DNA of 32,744 bases from Kiritimatiellia bacterium (GCA_016296065.1 JAEDKA010000043.1:1-32744), one strand, 5' to 3'. Shown: positions 15,350-25,374, numbered from the stretch's first letter. Notes: generated from the letters alone by a model not told the origin. Numbers and translations are program-made.

Positions 15350-18300
15350 ATGAAGAAAATGATAATCGCGCTCGCGGCGGGGGCCGCGGCGCTCTGCGCG
15401 GGGGCGCAGGAAAACGAAAGACGCGACCGCACTGCGGATTACCGCGGCGCGATCGAGACATCAGTCGCGCGCGGCGGAACGGACGCGGCGGCGTGCGCCG
15501 AGTGGTTCGGCGGAAACGAGAAGCCGTGTCCAAAGGCCGCCGAACTCGTCGTGGAGAAGGGATCGCAGTCGAAGGTGGTGTACGGCATGTCCTTCGGCCG
15601 CTCGCCGGACGCGGGCAAGCGCCACCTTAGGCTCGCGTTCCGCGACGCGGTGCGCCTTGGAGGCGTGTTCCTGACGGGCGGGAAGGTTTCGCTTTCCGTC
15701 CTCAAGGAGGACGCGGAGTATCCGGGCGATCTCGGCAACGACGATCTCTGGCAGCCGCTCTCGTGCTTCCAGGGAGACAGGAAGCCGACACGCGTCTCCA
15801 AGGAGAAGGGCTCGTCGTTCTGGTATCCGGCAAATCCCGTCTCGACTCGCGCGATACGCGTCACGGCGACTGTGGCGGAGACGGATCCTGCGGACGAGTC
15901 CGGCAACCGCAGCGGCGGGCTGTCGTCCGTCTACGTCTTCCCCGAGCAGCTCTTCAACATCGCGCCGTACGCCTCGGCCGGCGCGACTGACAACGAGCGC
16001 GAGGCGATGAACCTCGTCGACGGAGACACCGAGGGATGGAACCGCTGGGGCACGAAGACTGGCAGCGATGCCAGCTGCATCCTCTCGTGGCCGATTCCGG
16101 TGACGACGAGGTTCATCGGACTCGGCCAGCCGTTCTTCACCAAGGCGCAGATACTCGCCTGCACGGCCAAGGAGGCTGTGCATCCGAAAGACGCGAAGGA
16201 GATGGACTGGAAGGTCGTCGCCGTCGTCGATGGAATGCGCACGGGCTATCCGATGGCCTCGCGCGTCGCCTGGATCGACCTCGGCAAGAACGTCACGACG
16301 CGCGGCATAAGGATCCGGCCGATCGCCGGACCCGCCGTCGGCGGAGGCTTCGACCGCGAGGAGCACGAGCACGTCCGACACTACATACAGCAGGGCAGGC
16401 TTTCCGGACTTTCCGAGCTGTACGTGCTAGCGGACCGCGAGATGTGCAGGACCGTCCGCAAGGAATGCGTCGTCAACGAGGCGACGATCGGGGTTCCGGT
16501 GGATTTCGAAATGCCGTTCGACGGACTCGCCACGCTCGTCGTGGAGGACGAGTGGGGCAACCGCGTGAGGAACCTCGTCTCCGCAGGCACTTTCAAGAAG
16601 GGGCCGAACCGCGTGTGGTGGGACTGCTCCGACGACCTGACGCGCGACATTGACGCGGCGAACCACGGTCTCTACCACATTCCCGAACGTCCTGTCTCGC
16701 CGGGCAAGTACGTCGTCAAGGGGATTGCTCACCGTCCGCTATCCGGCACCTACGAGATGAGCGCGTACTGCCCGGGCAACCCGCCCTGGTGCACTCCCGA
16801 CCACACGGGCGCCTGGCTCGCCAACCACGAGCCGCCGCGCGCCGCGTGCCTGCTGCCTGCCGGACGCGTCGGAGACAAGGAGCTCGTCGCTCTCGGCGCG
16901 AACATCACCGAGGGGCCCGACGGACTCATCACAGTCGACATGGATGGCGTAAAGACCGGCGGACGCAGGTGGATCGGAGGCACCTGGACCGCGGCTGGCT
17001 TCCTCGCCTGCGATATGGGCGAGAAGCGCGTCGCTAAGCACGACTACTACGTCGGCGGACTCGGCAAGAACGGCGACATCTACGAGCTCCGCGTCACTGC
17101 AATCGTCGGGAGCGGGGAGGAGCGCCTCGCGGCGATCCCGCTGGGGCCAGACCAGGGGCGCGCCCACGGCGGGATAGCGGTTCGCGACGGACTCGTCGTC
17201 GCGTCGCTTTCGTGCCGCGGAGAGCTCTGGTGGAGGAATCTCCACACCGGCGATGAAGACCGCATGAAGCTCGACTCCCCGCGCGGCGTCGCGTTTGCTG
17301 CAGACGGAAAGCTCTATGCGATTAGCGGACGCCGCCTCGTACGCGTCAACCTCTCGGAGAAGACCGCCGAGACCGTCACGGCCGGTCTCGTCGAGCCTGC
17401 ATCCATCACCATCGCGGGAGCGAAGGCAATCTTCGTTTCGGAGCAGGGCGATTCAAACCAGATTAAGGTCATCAACGCAGAGAACGGAAGCATCGTGAAG
17501 GCCATCGGCGTGGCGGGTCCGTGCCGCTCCGGAAAGTACGACCCTAACCACATGAACCATCCGGCGGAGATGGCATGCGACTCGAAGGGCAGGCTCTGGG
17601 TCGCGGAGCACGACTATCTGCCGAAGCGCATCTCGGTCTGGGACGTGAGGAGCGGGAAGCTCGTGCGCGCGTTCTACGGTCCGCCGAAGTACGGCGCCGG
17701 TGGCCGTCCCGACCAGAAGGATCCGACGCGCTTCTACTACACCGAGGCTGGCGGTACGCTCGAGTTCAGGCTCGACTACGCGACCGGCTCTACCGAGGTG
17801 ACGCGCGTGATGTTCCGTCCCGATACGGACCAGGCGGCGCTCGAGGCGTGCGGCTTCCCGCTCGGCGGCGAGTTCGCGTGCATGCCGGGCGAGGTCATAT
17901 ACGGACCCAAGGGCGAGCGTCTCTATTCCAATTCCTACAATACCGATCCGGTCTCCGGCACGAGCTGCACCATCCTCTGCCGCGAGGAGAACAACCGCTT
18001 TGTTCCTGCGGCCTACGCCTACTTCGACCACAAGAACAAGCGGTTCCACCTCTGGAGCGACTCGAACTCCAACGGAAAACGCGACGACGGCGAGTTGTTC
18101 TCTTCCGACGCGATAACGACGGGATACATCTTCCAGCAGGACCTCTCGCTCACGATATGCTTCTACCTCGAGAAGGAGAAGGAGCACGAGAAGGGCGACC
18201 ACGCGCGCGCTCTCAGGCTGAAGCCCGTCGCGTTCGGTCCGAAGGGCAACCCGATCTACGACTTCGGGAAGGCGATAACCGTGTTCAAGGGCGCCACGTG

Positions 18301-19600
18301 GGGTCCGTCCTCGGGCGGAAACCAGATGCTCGTCGACCGCGGAGGCAACGCGTTTACGTCGAACGGAGTGAAGCCGGGTCCGCTCTACTCCGTCGCAGGG
18401 CGCAACGCGGCGGGCGGAACGTGGTCCATTCCGAACATGTGGCCCGGCCTCCACGCGGGCCATTCCGCGCCGCGCGACGCAGTGAAGGGCAGGCTTGTCG
18501 CGGTGACGCGAATGCTCGGCGACTTCGTGTATCCGAAGGGGACGAAGGAGGCCGTCGTCGCAATCAACGGAAACCACGGCGACATCTTCTTCCTCACGTC
18601 CGACGGATACTTCATCGACAATTTCTTCGAGGACATAGCCGTTGGACGCCGCTGGAACTTCCCGACGGCGAAGCGCGGCATGGAGCTCGCCGGAGTCTCC
18701 CCCGGCGACGAGCACTTCTGGCCGACGCTCACGCAGTACGCGGACGGATCGCTCCACATCGTCGCGAACGACTTCTCGTGCACACTCGTCAACCTCCGCG
18801 GACTCGAGACGCTCAGGCGCTTCTCCGCGGGAACGGTGACGGTTACGCCGAAGACGCTCGCTGAAGTGGCTAAGGCCCGTGAAAAGATTGAGGCCGCTCG
18901 CAGGGCCAAGTCCGGCACGGGACGTATTCCGCTGCGTCTCCTCTCTCAGGCTCCGAATCTCGATGGAGACATCGGCGAGTGGCCGGAGGACACGTTTGCC
19001 GTTATCGACTCGCGCGGAACTGCCGCGTGGTTCGACTCCAACTCGAAGCCGTACGACATCCGCGGCGCACTTGCCGCGACGAAGACCCATCTCTACGCCG
19101 CATGGAAGGCGCAGGGCGCAGGGAATCTCGCCGAGAACGCAGGCGGGACGGACGAGCTGCTCTTCAAGACCGGCGGCGGACTCGACATAATGCTCGGCGT
19201 CCACGGCGGAATACGCCTGCTTACATCGCAGGTGAAGGGCAAGACGAAGTCCATGCTCTACGAGCGGACCGTCCCCGGCACGCCGGAGGAGAAGAAGGTC
19301 GCGTTTACGAGTCCGGTCGGCAACGTCAAGTTCGATCGCGTCACCGACGTGTCGGAGAAGGTGAAGCTCGTCCGCGGCGCGAACGGCGACTACGAGCTCG
19401 CGGTTCCGCTTTCCGTGATTGGCTTCGCGCCTGCCGCGGGAACGACGGTGAAGGGCGACATCGGAGTGCTGCGCGGAAGCGGCGGCGAGACGATTGCGCG
19501 CCTATACTGGTCCAACAAGGCGACGGGAATCGTCTCCGACGTCCCGAGCGAGGCGGAGCTCAAGCCCCAGAACTGGGGAATACTCGAAATCAAGCAATGA
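15350..19600 (+). CDS. Very large secreted protein: discoidin-like, FlgD-like Ig, beta-propeller and CBM9-like domains
   Basis: The 1416-residue protein carries a signal peptide (1-19). By pattern the order is: one or two discoidin/F5-8C-like jelly rolls (about 30-365); a FlgD-type Ig-like domain around 378-465 (FDGLATLVVEDEWGNRV ... SPGKYVVKG); a long beta-propeller-like region (about 470-1110) with NHL-type repeats such as ARG-GVAFAADGKLYAISG; and a CBM9-like domain (about 1195-1416) opening with APNLDGDIGEW. The last is a family that binds sugar ends. It contains many Trp/Tyr/Asp residues, as expected for carbohydrate contact. No catalytic motif was recognised, so it may be a polysaccharide-binding or unrecognised lyase/hydrolase-like protein. 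Ribosome binding site TAGGGGAG at 15334-15341. Confidence 0.75.
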   Translation: MKKMIIALAAGAAALCAGAQENERRDRTADYRGAIETSVARGGTDAAACAEWFGGNEKPCPKAAELVVEKGSQSKVVYGMSFGRSPDAGKRHLRLAFRDAVRLGGVFLTGGKVSLSVLKEDAEYPGDLGNDDLWQPLSCFQGDRKPTRVSKEKGSSFWYPANPVSTRAIRVTATVAETDPADESGNRSGGLSSVYVFPEQLFNIAPYASAGATDNEREAMNLVDGDTEGWNRWGTKTGSDASCILSWPIPVTTRFIGLGQPFFTKAQILACTAKEAVHPKDAKEMDWKVVAVVDGMRTGYPMASRVAWIDLGKNVTTRGIRIRPIAGPAVGGGFDREEHEHVRHYIQQGRLSGLSELYVLADREMCRTVRKECVVNEATIGVPVDFEMPFDGLATLVVEDEWGNRVRNLVSAGTFKKGPNRVWWDCSDDLTRDIDAANHGLYHIPERPVSPGKYVVKGIAHRPLSGTYEMSAYCPGNPPWCTPDHTGAWLANHEPPRAACLLPAGRVGDKELVALGANITEGPDGLITVDMDGVKTGGRRWIGGTWTAAGFLACDMGEKRVAKHDYYVGGLGKNGDIYELRVTAIVGSGEERLAAIPLGPDQGRAHGGIAVRDGLVVASLSCRGELWWRNLHTGDEDRMKLDSPRGVAFAADGKLYAISGRRLVRVNLSEKTAETVTAGLVEPASITIAGAKAIFVSEQGDSNQIKVINAENGSIVKAIGVAGPCRSGKYDPNHMNHPAEMACDSKGRLWVAEHDYLPKRISVWDVRSGKLVRAFYGPPKYGAGGRPDQKDPTRFYYTEAGGTLEFRLDYATGSTEVTRVMFRPDTDQAALEACGFPLGGEFACMPGEVIYGPKGERLYSNSYNTDPVSGTSCTILCREENNRFVPAAYAYFDHKNKRFHLWSDSNSNGKRDDGELFSSDAITTGYIFQQDLSLTICFYLEKEKEHEKGDHARALRLKPVAFGPKGNPIYDFGKAITVFKGATWGPSSGGNQMLVDRGGNAFTSNGVKPGPLYSVAGRNAAGGTWSIPNMWPGLHAGHSAPRDAVKGRLVAVTRMLGDFVYPKGTKEAVVAINGNHGDIFFLTSDGYFIDNFFEDIAVGRRWNFPTAKRGMELAGVSPGDEHFWPTLTQYADGSLHIVANDFSCTLVNLRGLETLRRFSAGTVTVTPKTLAEVAKAREKIEAARRAKSGTGRIPLRLLSQAPNLDGDIGEWPEDTFAVIDSRGTAAWFDSNSKPYDIRGALAATKTHLYAAWKAQGAGNLAENAGGTDELLFKTGGGLDIMLGVHGGIRLLTSQVKGKTKSMLYERTVPGTPEEKKVAFTSPVGNVKFDRVTDVSEKVKLVRGANGDYELAVPLSVIGFAPAAGTTVKGDIGVLRGSGGETIARLYWSNKATGIVSDVPSEAELKPQNWGILEIKQ

Positions 19601-19625
19601 TTTAATCAAAAGGGGAACACAAACA

Positions 19626-22600
19626 ATGAAAACAACAAACAAACTGCGTACGCTCCTCGCGGGCTGCGCGATCTTCGCGACATCATTCGCCGGCGCAGCC
19701 GTCGTATACGATGCTGGCGTGTGGCAGAACGGTGACTTCTCGGCGCTGGACGCCGAGAAGAACGCGTTCCACGGACTGGTGGGTGTCCACACGAAGGGCG
19801 AGTTCGTTGCCGGCACCAACAATGGCAACTACTATGAGGAGCAGCAGGACATCGCCTATCTTACGGACGGGGCGATTCCTGACATGCCTGGAAATGACTA
19901 TGGAGTCAAGGGACGTCATTTTTTCGAGAACTCGTCGATACTCACCTTTGAGCTTCCCGAGAAGACTAACATAAAGGGCTTCAACTTCTACACGCAGTGG
20001 GACGACGGCGGATACAGAAACGACGTCTCCATAGAGAAGATCGAGGCGTCCTCCGACGGCAGCATATGGATTGACGTCCCCGGGTCGACATTCAACTACA
20101 GCCAGACGGAACTCCTGAACACTATCGGGACCTATGTCGGCAGTTCTGGAAAGCGCCGCTATGTGAAGATGCGCGACAACGGAGGTGCTGCCCTTGCGGT
20201 CGACGCGAAGTATGTCCGCATAACCTTCGGTCCGCAAGACCAGGGATACGGTGCCTACTGGGAGATTGAGGCAGAGAAGGGGGGCGTTGTCGGAGAAGGG
20301 ATAGAATCCGAAGCCGTTGCGTCCTTCGGTTCCGCGACGCTGTCCGGCGTGATTGTATCCGTCGGCACCACGGGCTCGGCCGTCGTGAAGTTCGGACGCG
20401 ACCCTGCGGATCTCCGCAGGTCCGTCGCACTCCAGCTTTCCGGCAGCGGCGACTCCAAGACCTTCTCGGCGACGCTTCCCGATCTCGTCGCGAGGTCTCT
20501 TTACACATATGCCGTCGAGTATTCCGTCGGTGGAAGCGTCGTGCTTGCCGAGACGAACACGTTCGTTACCGCCGCCGAGCAGGGGCTCGAGCTGCCCGGA
20601 CTCTGGCAGGCGAGGCTGTCAGGCAATCTCAATACGACCGAAGGACTCTCCGGATCCGACATCGACATCGCCCGTGCGCTCGGTCCGATCATGGGCATGC
20701 AGATGGTCAAGGAGTACTCCACGCTCATCCGCAACGATGTCGATGGAAAGGACTACGCATGGGACGACTACAAGACCTACCTGTACCAGGGCTTCATCTG
20801 GCTGGAGAAGGACCGCGAGTACACTTTCTACACATGCCAGGACGATGACGGACGCATCGCCATCGACGGCGTTCAGGTCGTTCATTCTAGCGGATGCGGC
20901 AGCGCCTACGGCGACTACACATCGACCTACGAAGGCTGGCATGCCATCGACATCCGCGTCGGAAACGGCGGCGGCTGGGCGGGATGCAACGACAACTGGT
21001 GCGGCGTCGGATACTTCCCCAAGGGGGAAGGGCTCATGAGGCTTGTCGACTCCGGTGGCGGCTCGCTCCTCTGCTGCACGCGCGACTATTCCATGCCGGG
21101 CACGTTCAAGGTGATTTCTTCGTTGCTGGACAATGGCTCCGCCACGGTCATTCTCGAAGGGGATTTCCAGAGTGACGTTTCAGTCCGCGCCTGGCTCGGG
21201 ACTGAGCGCGGCGGAATAGACCCGACAGAATGGGTTTCCACCAACACCGTGCTTGGTGCGTTCCAGGTCTCGGACACGCGCAAGTTCTTCAACTTCAGCG
21301 TCCCCGCAGGCACGAAGTATGTCCGCTTTGCGGCTCTCGACGCCGACGGCGAAACCATCGCGCTGACAGAGACGGTTCCTGTCGTGGAGATGCTCGGGGC
21401 GTCCGCCAGTCCCACTCTCGACAACGTGCAAGTGCTTTCCGTAGACGCAGTTTCCGCGACATTGTCCTTCGACGTGATATCCCTCGGCGACGGCACGTCA
21501 TGGACGGTCAAGGCCGTCTACGGCTTCTCCGCGGACGAGCTCGTCTACGAGCAGACCATCGCCTCCGGAACCGGCGTCGCGTCCTTCACGGGCTCGCTCA
21601 CCGGACTCATGCCCGGGCACAATTACTACGCCAAACTTGTCGCGGACAACGGTACGGCGATAACCGAGAGGCCGCCCGTGTCTTTCACGACGGAACTCTT
21701 CGAGGCTCCCGAGGCGGCGGGGCGTGCGATCGAACTCGGCAGCGCGGTCGTCTCCGCTTCCGGCGTCGCCGGTTCGCTGAAGCTCGCCACCGGCGAGGAG
21801 GAATCGACGGTGTTCATGGTCTACGGCGCAACGTATGGCGGAGACTCGAAGGCTGGATGGACCGGCAGCGTCGAGCTCGGAACGGCGGCTGCGTCCGCGA
21901 CGTCGTTCGCGCTTTCGGCGGCGCTCCCGGCCGATTCGATCGGCGCGTCGGTTAAGTACGTCCGCTTCTGCGCAGTCACCGCGGGCGCAACGAGCTGGAC
22001 CGCGCCGATCGCGCTCGGGTGCGGAGACCTCCCTGCCTTTGCGGGCGTGACGGAAGTCGGTTCACTTTCCCTTGGCGACACGATCACGATCGCGTCTACG
22101 CTTCCGTACGCCTCCGGCAGCTGCGCGGTCGCAGTCGAGGTGAGCCGCACGGGCGACTTCACAGACACCGTGACCTACTCCTGCGGGAACATCGCGCCCG
22201 GCGGCTTGGTTGCGCGCACGCTCCACAGCGAAGACACGACTTCGGCCGAGTACATCGTACCCGGCGAGACGGTGTACATCCGCCTTCGTGCGGAGGACGG
22301 CAACGGCATTGTCGGCTACTCCGGCATCGAGACTCTGCGCCCCTACGGCGCGCCTGTCATCGGGACGCTCACGGCTTCGTACAACATGAACGACCTGACG
22401 ATCAACGGCAGCCTTGATGAGTACGGGGCCAATTCCGGCGAAGGGTGCTCTGTGGAACTGTGGATCGCCAAGAAGGGCGGGACCCTTGAAAAGGTTGCCG
22501 TGACGAATGTCGTCGAAGGGTCGGGATTTTCGTTCGTCTATGTCGTGCCTGAGTTCGGCGAATACACGTATCAGGTCCGCGCAACGAGCGAATGCGCCAC

Positions 22601-23693
22601 TGCATCTTTCAACGTCGCGTCCGTCGAATATGCGGTCAATGTCGTGGACGACGCCTGGTACTACTGGAAGGCCGACGTCGACGATGGCGACTGGAGCAAT
22701 CCGGACAACTGGGAGTGCAGCAAGGCTGGCTCCGACGGCAGGAAGTACTTCCCGAACTCCCCCTACTGCGCGGCATCCTTCGAGAGGCGCGGCACGGAGC
22801 CGACTACCGTGAACCTCGACGGAAAGTACGACGTCTACATGATCAGCTTCTCCAACGAGATGAACGCCAAGCTCACGATCGCGGGACAGGGCACGCCTGG
22901 CGAAGACAACGAGCTGCACGTAACGTGGGGGGACTACGGCCTGCGCTTCCCCGTCGGGACGGATTTCACGCTCTCCAACGCATATCTCCGCTGCGACGGC
23001 AAGATGTTCCCGAACAGAAATTCCAAGACGCGAGTGCTGTATGGCTCCACTCTCGACCTCAACACCGAATTCTGGTGGCGCGCGGAAGACGCATCCTATG
23101 ACGCCGATCTTGAGATCAGGGGCAGGTCGACGCTCTACCTGCGCAACTACTCCCTCCGCTGCCAGGGCGGAAACGGCACCGTAATCCTCGACGACTCCAC
23201 GATCTATTCCGGCGACGCGACTAATCCGCACGGCGTGCAGATCGAGTACGTCGCTCAGGACACCGACGGCATCCAGTTCATTGTCATGGGCGAGAAGCCT
23301 CAGTTCCTCGTGAACTACGTCCGATTCGACCACACTAACTGCGGCGGCTTCACGTTCGTCGTTCCCGAAGGTGGATACAAGGCGCCTGTCTTTTCGCAGT
23401 ATCCGCGTACGCAGGGATCGAAGTTCAATCCGAACATGGAAGACAACGCCTGCATTCCGTTTGCGGTAAGCCAGGACTCGCCCGTCTTCAAGAGCGGCAA
23501 GGCGGTGATGAAGCTCGTCGACTGGCCCGGAACGGTCTCGCCCGAGATGCTCAGCTTTTCGGTTCCGCCGAAGTACGAGGCGCGCGCGTCGTTCCGCTGG
23601 ACCTACGGCGACAACGATGCTGCGACGGGCGAGGTCCCGACCGGACTCTGGCTCGACTGCAAGGGAGGCGGCACGGTAGTCAAGGTCCGCTGA
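19626..23693 (+). CDS. Large secreted adhesin-like protein with discoidin-like, PA14 and fibronectin-like domains
   Basis: The 1355-residue product has a signal peptide (cut near ATSFAGA, residue 23). Next come a discoidin/F5-8C-like domain (about 28-225), an Ig-like spacer, and a PA14 domain (about 321-490, with YLYQGFIWLEKDREYTFYT and DDDGRIAIDGVQVV, the usual ligand-binding loop type). Several fibronectin/Ig-like beta repeats follow (about 495-1000, many ending in YVRF or YYAKL), then a C-terminal beta-rich region (about 1007-1355) opening with DGDWSNPDNW, a start seen in autotransporter-like beta-helix passengers. No PEP-CTERM, sortase or beta-barrel anchor is visible. ATG19626 is preceded by AAAAGGGGA. 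It is 25 nt after the preceding gene, hence the same operon. Confidence 0.75.
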   Translation: MKTTNKLRTLLAGCAIFATSFAGAAVVYDAGVWQNGDFSALDAEKNAFHGLVGVHTKGEFVAGTNNGNYYEEQQDIAYLTDGAIPDMPGNDYGVKGRHFFENSSILTFELPEKTNIKGFNFYTQWDDGGYRNDVSIEKIEASSDGSIWIDVPGSTFNYSQTELLNTIGTYVGSSGKRRYVKMRDNGGAALAVDAKYVRITFGPQDQGYGAYWEIEAEKGGVVGEGIESEAVASFGSATLSGVIVSVGTTGSAVVKFGRDPADLRRSVALQLSGSGDSKTFSATLPDLVARSLYTYAVEYSVGGSVVLAETNTFVTAAEQGLELPGLWQARLSGNLNTTEGLSGSDIDIARALGPIMGMQMVKEYSTLIRNDVDGKDYAWDDYKTYLYQGFIWLEKDREYTFYTCQDDDGRIAIDGVQVVHSSGCGSAYGDYTSTYEGWHAIDIRVGNGGGWAGCNDNWCGVGYFPKGEGLMRLVDSGGGSLLCCTRDYSMPGTFKVISSLLDNGSATVILEGDFQSDVSVRAWLGTERGGIDPTEWVSTNTVLGAFQVSDTRKFFNFSVPAGTKYVRFAALDADGETIALTETVPVVEMLGASASPTLDNVQVLSVDAVSATLSFDVISLGDGTSWTVKAVYGFSADELVYEQTIASGTGVASFTGSLTGLMPGHNYYAKLVADNGTAITERPPVSFTTELFEAPEAAGRAIELGSAVVSASGVAGSLKLATGEEESTVFMVYGATYGGDSKAGWTGSVELGTAAASATSFALSAALPADSIGASVKYVRFCAVTAGATSWTAPIALGCGDLPAFAGVTEVGSLSLGDTITIASTLPYASGSCAVAVEVSRTGDFTDTVTYSCGNIAPGGLVARTLHSEDTTSAEYIVPGETVYIRLRAEDGNGIVGYSGIETLRPYGAPVIGTLTASYNMNDLTINGSLDEYGANSGEGCSVELWIAKKGGTLEKVAVTNVVEGSGFSFVYVVPEFGEYTYQVRATSECATASFNVASVEYAVNVVDDAWYYWKADVDDGDWSNPDNWECSKAGSDGRKYFPNSPYCAASFERRGTEPTTVNLDGKYDVYMISFSNEMNAKLTIAGQGTPGEDNELHVTWGDYGLRFPVGTDFTLSNAYLRCDGKMFPNRNSKTRVLYGSTLDLNTEFWWRAEDASYDADLEIRGRSTLYLRNYSLRCQGGNGTVILDDSTIYSGDATNPHGVQIEYVAQDTDGIQFIVMGEKPQFLVNYVRFDHTNCGGFTFVVPEGGYKAPVFSQYPRTQGSKFNPNMEDNACIPFAVSQDSPVFKSGKAVMKLVDWPGTVSPEMLSFSVPPKYEARASFRWTYGDNDAATGEVPTGLWLDCKGGGTVVKVR

Positions 23694-23748
23694 CGCCTCC
23701 TGCCGCGCTATGACTTGTCGACGCGCCTAAGTCCGTGTTTTCGTTTTT

Positions 23749-23757
23749 TGGTATAAT
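23749..23757 (+). promoter_or_regulatory. Extended -10 promoter of aroKB
   Basis: TGG-TATAAT (23749-23757) is an extended -10 element with a T-rich upstream tract. No clear -35. The start is near 23764 and the leader is about 17 nt, containing CGGAG. Confidence 0.55.
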
Positions 23758-23780
23758 ATGGCCATCGGAGTTGTAATGGC

Positions 23781-25205
23781 ATGAGTAACGGAAACATATA
23801 CATTTACGGCGCGCCGGCAAGCGGCAAGTCCACGCTCGGCAGGGAGCTTGCCGAGAGGCTCGGCGCCTGTTTTGTCGACCTTGACGCCGCAATAGTCGAA
23901 AAGGCCGGGATGTCCATCCCGGAAATCTTTGAGACAAGGGGGGAAGTAGCCTTCCGCGATCAGGAGAGCGAGGTTCTTGCAGACGTGGCCTCCCGCAAGC
24001 CCGGGGACGCGATCCACGAATCACGCCTCCTCGTCGTCTCGCTCGGCGGAGGCACTCTCCTGCGCGAAGGGAACCGTGCGCTTTGCGAGGCGACAGGAAC
24101 GGTCTTCTGCATCGACACGCCGTCCGAAGACGAACTCGCGCGCCGCATCGGAGCGGCAGCCGGGTCGCGTCCGCTCGGCAACAAGGCCAAGGAGCGCGCC
24201 GCGCACTACTTGTCGTTTCCGAATCGCATTGCCGCTTTCTTCGACGCGCAGGAATCTCTCGTCGTAGTCGGACGCGGCATATCCGCCGCGGTGCTCTCGG
24301 GACGCGCAGTCGTCGCTGACGAGAGGGTGTCCAAAATCTGGGCGGAACGTCTCGGGGTCGCTCCGTTTGCGACGATTCCGTCCGGCGAGGAGCATAAGAC
24401 GCCTGCGACGATTGCCGGACTCTGGCACGCGTTCGCGGAGAAGGGGCTCGGACGCAAGGACTGCGTCGTGGCTCTAGGCGGAGGCGTCACAGGCGACATG
24501 ACTGGATTCGCCGCCGCGACGTGGATGCGCGGCATATCGTGGATAAACGTTCCGACAACGCTGCTTTCGATGGTCGACGCCTCCACGGGAGGCAAGACCG
24601 GCTGCGATCTTCCCGAGGGGAAGAACCTCGCCGGCGCGTTTCATTTTCCGAGGCTCGTCGTGATCGACGCGGACTTCCTTTCGACGCTTCCGCCTGAGCT
24701 GGTCGCGGCTGGTCGGGCCGAGATGATCAAGCACGTTGCGATTGGCGGAGTTGGGGATGGAGAATTGAACAGTGAAAATATCGGCAATGGCGGCCTGCCG
24801 TCGCCGCAGGAGATCGCCCGGAATCTGATGGTCAAGGTCGGTATCGTGAGAGAGGATCCTTTCGAGACGAAAGGGCGTCGCATCCTCCTCAACTGCGGGC
24901 ACACCGTCGCTCATGCGGTCGAGAAGGCGACGCAATACCGCGTTTCGCACGGCGAGGCCGTGGCGATCGGCTGCGTGGAGGAGGCGCGGCTTGCCGTCCG
25001 GCTCGGACTTGCGCCCGCCCAATGGCCGGATGAGTTCGCCGCGCGTTTTGCCGCCGCCGGGCTACCGGTTGAGCTTCCGGGCGGCCTTGACTTCGATTCG
25101 CTTGTTCCGCTCATGCGCGGCGACAAGAAGCGCGAGGGCGGTGCGGTGGTGTTTGCGCTTCCCTGCGGATGGGGGGACGTTCGCGGCGTCAAAATCAACC
25201 TTTGA
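23781..25205 (+). CDS. aroKB: Fused shikimate kinase / 3-dehydroquinate synthase
   Basis: One 474-residue polypeptide joins two shikimate-pathway enzymes. The kinase half (1-160) has the P-loop GAPASGKS (10-17), the shikimate-contacting FVDLDAAI (31-38) and FRD (58-60), and LGGGTLL (88-94). The synthase half (about 165-474) has SGEEHKT, GGGVTGDMTGFAAATWMRGI for NAD binding, PTTLLSMVDASTGGKTG, and the zinc ligands Glu314 (GRAEMIKH), His374 (NCGHTVAHA) and His390 (SHGEAVAIG). The synthase is slightly shorter than the usual 350-360 residues, mainly at its N-terminal edge. CGGAG at 23766-23770 supports ATG23781. AroK/AroB fusions are known in several bacterial groups, so this is unusual rather than unique. 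Together with aroA at the left edge, three shikimate activities occur in this window. Confidence 0.93.
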   Translation: MSNGNIYIYGAPASGKSTLGRELAERLGACFVDLDAAIVEKAGMSIPEIFETRGEVAFRDQESEVLADVASRKPGDAIHESRLLVVSLGGGTLLREGNRALCEATGTVFCIDTPSEDELARRIGAAAGSRPLGNKAKERAAHYLSFPNRIAAFFDAQESLVVVGRGISAAVLSGRAVVADERVSKIWAERLGVAPFATIPSGEEHKTPATIAGLWHAFAEKGLGRKDCVVALGGGVTGDMTGFAAATWMRGISWINVPTTLLSMVDASTGGKTGCDLPEGKNLAGAFHFPRLVVIDADFLSTLPPELVAAGRAEMIKHVAIGGVGDGELNSENIGNGGLPSPQEIARNLMVKVGIVREDPFETKGRRILLNCGHTVAHAVEKATQYRVSHGEAVAIGCVEEARLAVRLGLAPAQWPDEFAARFAAAGLPVELPGGLDFDSLVPLMRGDKKREGGAVVFALPCGWGDVRGVKINL

Positions 25206-25240
25206 AATCCGGCCTCACCGAAGGGTCGTTGATTTTTGAC
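25188..25240 (+). terminator. Long imperfect hairpin overlapping the end of aroKB
   Basis: GTCAAAATCAAC (25188-25199, last codons of aroKB) is complementary to GTTGATTTTTGAC (25228-25240) with one bulged T. The T-rich right arm could give terminator-like behaviour, but there is no separate U-tract after the stem. Confidence 0.35.
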
Positions 25241-25310
25241 TGTGAATCGTCATTGCCCGTGGCGTTAGGGTTTTGGGCGGATTATACGCAGGTCGGCAAG
25301 TAGATATGAT

Positions 25311-25327
25311 TTCACCCACTGGGTGAA
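25311..25327. promoter_or_regulatory. 17-bp near-perfect palindrome upstream of kinase 1, operator-like
   Basis: TTCACCCA (25311-25318) and TGGGTGAA (25320-25327) are exact inverses around one central base, 50 bp upstream of the -10 box of the kinase gene. The geometry suits a dimeric regulator. Confidence 0.5.
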
Positions 25328-25374
25328 GATTCCGGCCGAAATCCTTAGGTCGATGCATACGCTATGGTGGAATA

